A stretch of DNA of 64,000 bases from Ceratothoa steindachneri (taxonomy: Eukaryota > Arthropoda > Malacostraca > Isopoda > Cymothoidae). The notes under the pieces are model-generated. The model saw nothing but the letters and a program-made list of their open reading frames with translations. It did not search any database and had not been told where the DNA came from. Each line of letters begins with the position of its first letter. Positions within the stretch are counted from its first letter, which is position 1. The stretch lies in NCBI GenBank assembly GCA_963969495.1, contig OZ018324.1, positions 160,173,758 to 160,237,757 on the forward strand, read 5' to 3'. Positions 58,623-64,000 of the stretch are shown one piece after another. A program made the translations under genes and the position numbers.

Positions 58623-59944
58623 CTAAGAAATCGTGTACGACAGCGAATTTCTTATGTTGTGGGTCCACCAGGGGAAGGGGAGCTGCTTGTCCGATACCAC
58701 TATACACGTACACCCTGTATCTCTCACCAGAGTGGATAGTCTACTTCCATTAATGGATCCGGACTCGAATTTGAGCCCACCAGAAGAACTGTTATTAAAA
58801 AAAAAGTTCACCCGGTGCTCCTTAGAGGTCAACGAAGATGGCAAAGGCGCAGGCGCGGTAGGCTGTTCGGTAGCGAGAGTTGTGGAGACTTGGTGGACCT
58901 GTTGTCAAGGGGCAAAGCGAAAGCGGAAGTTTTGTGGACACTGAAATTTGTAGTGACCAGGGGTTCCGCAAGAAAAGCATACAATGGGGTTACTCCGGTA
59001 GAAATTACCCAACGAAGCATTAAAAGTTGGGGTTTTTACCTCTTCTTGCTTCTTATTGTGGTACCCTTTGGGTTTAAAGGGGCCTGGGACTTTTATTAAA
59101 TGAGAGGGATTTCTCGGTTGTGATTGTCCTTGGTTCTTGGGGGACGGAGGAATGCTCTTCTTTTGCTCCTTATGATAGAACTGATGATTTGTGGCGTAAA
59201 GATCCGCTGCTTCGAGGCACTCGCTGAAGGAAGAGGCACGCCTATCTTGCAAAAATGCATGGATTTTCGTAGGGAGAGTGTGCATTAGCTGGTTCTTAAA
59301 AAAAATTGAGCAGTGAGTCGTAGTTATCACTGACTCTAGCTGAGTCCAACCAAAAATTGGAGTTTTTTCTTCAGAATGAACCCGAACTTTCGATACGTCT
59401 GTACTGACTGGATCCTAGTTGATCAAAGTTTTTGTCCTTAGCACTTGGGGGTTTAAATTAATCGCGGATAAGAGTTCTGCTTTAGGGGAGATGAATAATC
59501 TATTGTAGCGTCTGTTGGGAGGGCAACGAAGATTTATCTTAGACGAGAGTTGAACAATTGGAGCAGGCGGCCTACTTCTTCAGACTCAATGTCTCACCCA
59601 TTAAATTTGAAGATCTTTTTTAAATGAGTTAAGTAAGTGCAAAAGTCCTATTGATCACCATAAGGGAGGAGCTTTAATGCCGGGGCCTGAGGTTGATGAC
59701 TTCTGGACCCGACGGAACTGACTTCAACTTGATCTCGACTTAACTCACGCTATGGTTCAAAAATTTTCTCCCTTTCTTCTCTTTCTTCTTGTCTTCGCCT
59801 CTCTTCTTCTTGTTTTCGTTGTTCTTCTCTTTTTTCCTCACGTTCATTCCTTTGTTCGTTCTGAACTTATTCGATCAATTCCTTGCCCGAAAGGCCCAAA
59901 ATTTGTCCCTGTTTATGGAACATCTCAAACGAGGAAGAAGACAT
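58623..59944 (-). pseudogene. Gag and protease, second Gmr1-type copy
   Basis: The start at 59944 encodes S-S-S-S-F-E-M then L-G-L-S-G-K-E-L-I-E, matching copy 1. An Arg/Glu/Gln coiled coil follows. The SCAN-like segment is largely deleted between ~59640 and 59330. A zinc knuckle C-F-S-C-x4-H-x4-C lies near 58940. A TGA (58905-58907) separates gag from the protease in the same frame; the protease has R-D-T-G-C-T-C (about 58720). Additional stops are present. Confidence 0.75.
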
Positions 59945-60334
59945 TTTAGATTCGCTGTCAGATCCGCTGATGCACGAAAGAGCTTTACGACTTAACCAGA
60001 GATTATACGGCAGGGAAAAATAAAATACACAATAATAAAAAGAAAATAAAAATAGTTACTATGATGGGTAAGATGCTGCCAGCAAGGGTTATCGAGGGTG
60101 GCTCAACCCTTTTTATATTGTATAGCGACAATACAAAAAAAAAAAATTACAAGGACACGAGGTCAATTCTTATTTCACCAAAAAAATTTGAAATATGTTA
60201 TTATTTGTTTTATCTAACCTTAGGCGCTTGGAAATTAGAAAATGCGGAATTCAAAATTGACGGGTTTGAAACAAACGGCACACCTAATGACAACAGAATT
60301 AAATATGATATAATATATATACTATATGTCGAGA
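59945..60334. other. Leader of the second Gmr1-type element and AT-rich flank
   Basis: No LTR or primer-binding site is recognisable between the gag start and repeat R. A 93-codon plus-strand ORF (60061-60339) is AT-rich and unrecognised. Confidence 0.4.
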
Positions 60335-60371
60335 AATAGGAGGAGTGGTGGTTGGAGTTTTCCCCGACTCT

Positions 60372-60448
<77 letters not shown>

Positions 60449-60640
60449 AATTATCTCGAATGCGGAGGAGTCGTCGTACTACTCATACTTAGTTCGGACC
60501 CTGCCCTGAATGGGTTTATTTACTCAGAGTGCTTAGAGCTTGCTACGGAGGGATTGGAATGAACTTTGCCAGTAAGCGACCCAAAGGAAGTTAGATACAC
60601 AACAATAAGAAAATAAAGTTTTAATGAACACTAAACAAGA

Positions 60641-60721
<81 letters not shown>

Positions 60722-60785
60722 AATAATGTGTTTTGAGAGATAAATCAATAAGTGAATCTCGGATATCTCACTTGGTTTGCAAATA
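60335..60785. repeat. ~430 bp repeat R with two AT tracts, copy 2
   Basis: Direct repeat of 55641-56075, with AT tracts at 60376-60446 and 60644-60719. It adjoins the broken end of LINE D at about 60785, at the same 'ctcacttgg.ttg.aaataac' edge as copy 1. Confidence 0.75.
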
Positions 60786-61729
60786 ACCACACTCTTCAGT
60801 AAACACCGAAGAGAAGTAGTCGTTGAGGAGGTTAGCATTTTTTGCATCTAAGTGCTTTAATGCGCCCTCCTCATTTCTCAAAGGGCCAATCGTTTGATGG
60901 ATTGGTTTATGGCTGTTCACATATCCAAAAAACTCCTTGGGATTCTCTTTACAGAGTCTCGCCACTCGGAGTTCCTCAGACCGCTTAGCCGCCCTTATGC
61001 TAGACTCCACTCTCCTGGCTAGCCTTCGGTATTCGTCAAAGTCACCCGAGATCTCCGATTGCCGGTACACAGTTATATTCTCCCTAAGCAGTTGGCCGAT
61101 TTCTCGATTAAACTACTTTGGTTAAACAGAAGACCGACGGATGCATTTCAGAGGGATGAAACGCGATTGAAGACTCATGAATGTGGTTTTGAAACTGTTC
61201 CACGAGTCTTCAACAGCATCGCACACTTCTAGCCTCGCGTCAGTTAGTCCAGCACAAAGACCTGCAAAGTCTGCTCTTTTCAAATCGAGTTTCCTCGATT
61301 TACTAGTGTCAGGCCCTGTCTTCGGGACTTTGACTACAAATCTAATTAGTCGGTGGTTACTGCCACCGAGCTCTTCGCCAACAGAGAGGTTCTCAACGAT
61401 GTCATCCTCAGAGGTAAAAGCCAAGTCGAGGATATTGTCTCCTCTCATTGGCTCTCTTAGCCATTGAGTCACGAACTCGTTGTTCGCGAACTACAGAAGT
61501 AGTGCGTTCTCGCCACGGACTTCTCTGGTTTTCCAGTCAACTTGTGTGTTGAAATCCCCCATGACGATTTACACTTTTCGAAAAGTTATCCTAGTAGCTG
61601 GTACAGATCTCTGTCCTTTTCAACGAGTTGGGCAGGAGGTCTATAAAGCACCAGGGTCCTGTATTTAGCAAGACCTATCTCTAGGTCAACACCTAGTAGT
61701 TCATGGTCGGATAGGATGTTGCAATCCGT
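60786..61729 (-). pseudogene. LINE D endonuclease C-terminal half, linker and RT N-terminus
   Basis: Keeps M-G-D-F-N-T-Q-V-D-W (about 61563-61534), L-A-F-T-S-E and G-G-S-N-H-R-L-I-R-F (about 61370, where an active enzyme has S-D-H). The frame 61122-61472 is open for 116 codons; the linker and start of RT continue in 60768-61070. Confidence 0.75.
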
Positions 61730-63163
61730 CTAGTTGAGAGTATCCTTGACATACAACATCACACCGCCACCCTCTCTGTCTGTCCTATCTTTCAGGAAGA
61801 GCTGGTAACCGGGAATCGTGAATTCCCCTTCAAAATCTCGGCTTGAAGTTTTTATCCACGACTCCGTTATGGCTACCATCTCAGGTTCCTCTGTTGCTAC
61901 GAGGCCACGGAGCTCAAGCAACTTATTTCTGGTTGACCTCGCATTGAACAGAAGAACTTTCAGGGAGTCCCCTAGTGTAGGACTCCTTATTCTCTTCCGT
62001 TTCCCGGCTTCTCTGTTTTTGTGGTCACACCCTTTTTTGACGACCTCCGAGAAGTTTGTTTCAGGAGTGACACGGGCGTGCTGGCGCATGTTCGCTTTCG
62101 CTCTGTTTTGAACGCTCCTTTGGGTGCGTTCCACGACATCTTGAATTAGGTTGGCGAGAAATGCCTTCCCTTTAAAGGAGAGATGTACCCCATCCCTTTG
62201 GTAGAGGTCGTCTCTACCGATAAAGGTACGATAGGGGTCCACGAAGAAGACTCCTTTTGACGTGCAGAGATCCACCAACCTTTTGTTCACTGCCATGTTT
62301 CTCTCGTGAGCGGTTCGGGATGGACCTCTTCTCGGAAGCCTCCTAACCACGACATGTTTGCGGGTTTTAAGCCCTATGTCATCCACGGCTCCCATTACCG
62401 TTTGGATGGTCTTACTACTAAGGCCAACCTTACCCCCTCTGAGGTAGAGGTCATTGCCGCTCACAATCAGAGCAACAACTGAATTCTCAGAAATCTGAGC
62501 TTTCTCTGCGTCTAAACTGATGTTGTGGTTACCCCGTCCTGACAGGCAGCTTACCTTCACGCTAGTATGAAGGCGGGCCGCTAGCAGCGGCTGCAGATCC
62601 CGTGTTTGCGAGTCACAAATGAGGGTGACCTTCGGACACTCGGTCTCTCAAGACGGGGTTTTCCTTTGTGGAAGAGGCTTTTTCTTTTCCTCTTTACTCT
62701 TCACATTCTTATCTTTCTTTTTCTTCTTGTTTATCTGTTTTTCTTCTAATTTTGGTTCTTCTTCTTTTGTTTCAACTTTATTCTTTTTCTTCTTTTTTCC
62801 TTTCTTATTTTTCTCTTTTTTTCTCGCCTCAGCTAGCTTAGCCTCAGATGATGCCGGAATCTTCGCTTGGGTACCAGGGGATTCCGACACGTCAGTGGGC
62901 GGCGCCTCTTCTAGGCATCGAATCTGAGGTGCGTTAAGGGCTTCGAGTTTCTCCAACTTTCTTTCAAGGATTGTAGCTCTCTCCTCTGGGGCTCTATAGA
63001 GGTCTTCCCGGTTGTTTATCTCTCGCGTCAATATACAGGTAGTGCAGATACTTTCAGGGCTGCATTTTGAGTAGCAGCCCTCCGGAAAGTCAACGCACCA
63101 CTTTTCTAACTGGCATGTTACACAGTTGTGCTTTAGACGAACGGGTCCTTTTTAGCTTGTCAT
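61730..63163 (-). pseudogene. LINE D: Cys finger, coiled coil, SGNH hydrolase fused to endonuclease N-terminus
   Basis: One reading frame from the ATG at 63163 to the TAG at 61730, broken only by a TAA at codon 4 and a TGA at 62648, where copy A has serine. The finger has C-x2-C...C-x2-C (63130-63030). A Lys/Glu-rich coiled coil spans 63031-62650. The SGNH hydrolase has block I C-D-S-Q (Gly lost), S-G-N-D (about 62463-62449) and D-G-V-H (about 62194-62183). The same frame runs on without a stop into endonuclease motifs N-A-R-S, I-T-E-S-W and G-G-G-V-M-L-Y. The 61730-62560 part is 276 codons intact. Confidence 0.85.
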
Positions 63164-64000
63164 TTTGAGCGCTTTCTCTCTCTCTGAAAACTTGTGACCA
63201 ATCAATGATAAAAAAGAGGGGTTGATGAGTTCTCATCATGTGAGTCGCTCCCGCCTATCCATCAGAGAGGTTTCGGATCTTTCAGAAGGCACGCTCCATG
63301 TGCTGCTGTTCGTCTGACCGAGTCGTCAAACCTCGGCGTACCGTGGCTCCCAACCAAGCAGCACTGGCTGTCCCCGAAGGAGCCATCGATTTCTCACCAG
63401 GTGAACAATGGAGCACGCCCCGTACCAAACTCCTACTAGTTCCCTTCACGACGGCCAGGATCTCAGAGTAGCTTTCAATAGATATCCCGCCACACCAAGA
63501 GACTCGACCCAAGGCTTTTTATTGGCCTGGCAACCAACCTTGGAACAAAGAGCCGTCACCTCAGACCGATGCTACCAGAGGCATCCGTCAACAGTCACTG
63601 AGAATGGTCAATAATTACGCGCCATGGAAGGGGTTAACGGGGCACTACCCTCATCCCATTCATCGTGCCCCAACGCCTGGGACACCTCTAGTTCTAGTCT
63701 CTCGCACCAGTGAGCGTTGATTGTCGTTGTTTATAGAGGTTCCAAAGCCTCTCTTCTGACGCGTGAGGTAGCTGCCAGGTCCTTATATGTAGAAAGATGG
63801 AAAGAAGAGTAACAGTGACATGATATTAGTAGGTTGTTTTTTTGAAGGGGGTGTATAGTAAGTGGAAAAGATAGGATAAAATTGAAAAAATAGAAGGATA
63901 GAGTATAAAAAAGAATGAAGAATGATGCACTTAGTCTGGAACCTCGTTTCCGACGAAATAAACATAGGAAGCCCTACCAGGGGCACCCAGAAAAGAGGTA
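63164..64000 (-). other. LINE D 5' untranslated region
   Basis: Reverse complement of the leader of copies A and B. It extends ~35 bp further upstream than the recognisable match in copy A, so the true 5' end may lie at or just beyond the window edge. Confidence 0.65.

Larger units (their letters stand above)
56967..59944 (-). mobile_element. Second Gmr1-type element, divergent, internally deleted
   Basis: Minus strand: gag (59944-58905), protease (about 58870-58623), integrase N-terminus (58372 to ~58010), then an abrupt join to LTR sequence (about 57990-56967). The rest of the integrase, the RT, RNase H and the first part of the LTR are lost. No 5' LTR is recognised upstream. Protein similarity to the first copy is clear but moderate, so it is a separate subfamily. 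Confidence 0.8.
60786..64000 (-). mobile_element. LINE copy D, same subfamily as A, 3'-truncated and running off the window
   Basis: The minus strand reads from the 5' UTR (64000-63164) through Cys finger, coiled coil, SGNH hydrolase, endonuclease and linker, and stops in the RT N-terminus (V-F-T-E-E-C-G, about 60790), where repeat R begins. The 5' end is kept and the 3' end lost, which normal LINE integration does not produce, so later rearrangement is likely. Confidence 0.85.

Overview
The window looks like intergenic DNA from an animal nuclear genome, AT-rich overall, and it is built almost entirely from mobile elements and their debris. I see no convincing single-copy host gene, no rRNA and no functional tRNA. 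Long (AT)n and (CT)n tracts, CR1/L2-type LINEs with an esterase domain, mariner elements, a Gmr1-type Ty3/gypsy element and a YLDD-type retroelement together suggest an invertebrate, perhaps an arthropod such as a crustacean. That taxonomic guess is inference.

Layout. Positions 1-9780 are an old dispersed repeat carrying a foldback element (7631-8136). Positions 9780-21730 hold three head-to-tail LINE copies of one family: A is nearly complete, B has lost its 3' end, C has lost its 5' end. Positions 22000-30060 return to the dispersed repeat, including a 2.6 kb imperfect palindrome. Positions 30240-30970 hold a possible Penelope-like end. Positions 31067-32329 are a mariner with both terminal repeats. 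Positions 33360-42208 are a second mariner relic split by an LTR retrotransposon (33701-41723) whose integrase precedes its reverse transcriptase, the Gmr1 order. Positions 44690-47115 are a second LINE family, cut by a 782 bp terminal-inverted-repeat element with a clean TATATA target duplication. Positions 47355-51632 hold a compact retroelement (gag-like ORF, RT with YLDD, RNase H, no integrase or recombinase seen) bounded by 88 bp direct repeats and followed by an inverted partial copy; a divergent relative lies at 51786-52440. Positions 55640-60785 hold a second, divergent and deleted Gmr1-type copy on the minus strand between two copies of a 430 bp repeat. Positions 60785-64000 are LINE copy D on the minus strand, whose 5' end runs to the window edge.

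Almost every coding frame is broken, so nothing here is likely to be an active autonomous element as written. The best preserved frames are the 550-codon gag-like ORF of the YLDD element, the 276-codon SGNH-endonuclease frame of LINE D, and the 542-codon integrase-RT frame of the Gmr1-type element. The observations most worth following up are the YLDD element, the Gmr1-type domain order with a SCAN-like gag, the SGNH-endonuclease fusion in one LINE frame, and the small TIR element whose removal restores its host LINE frame.
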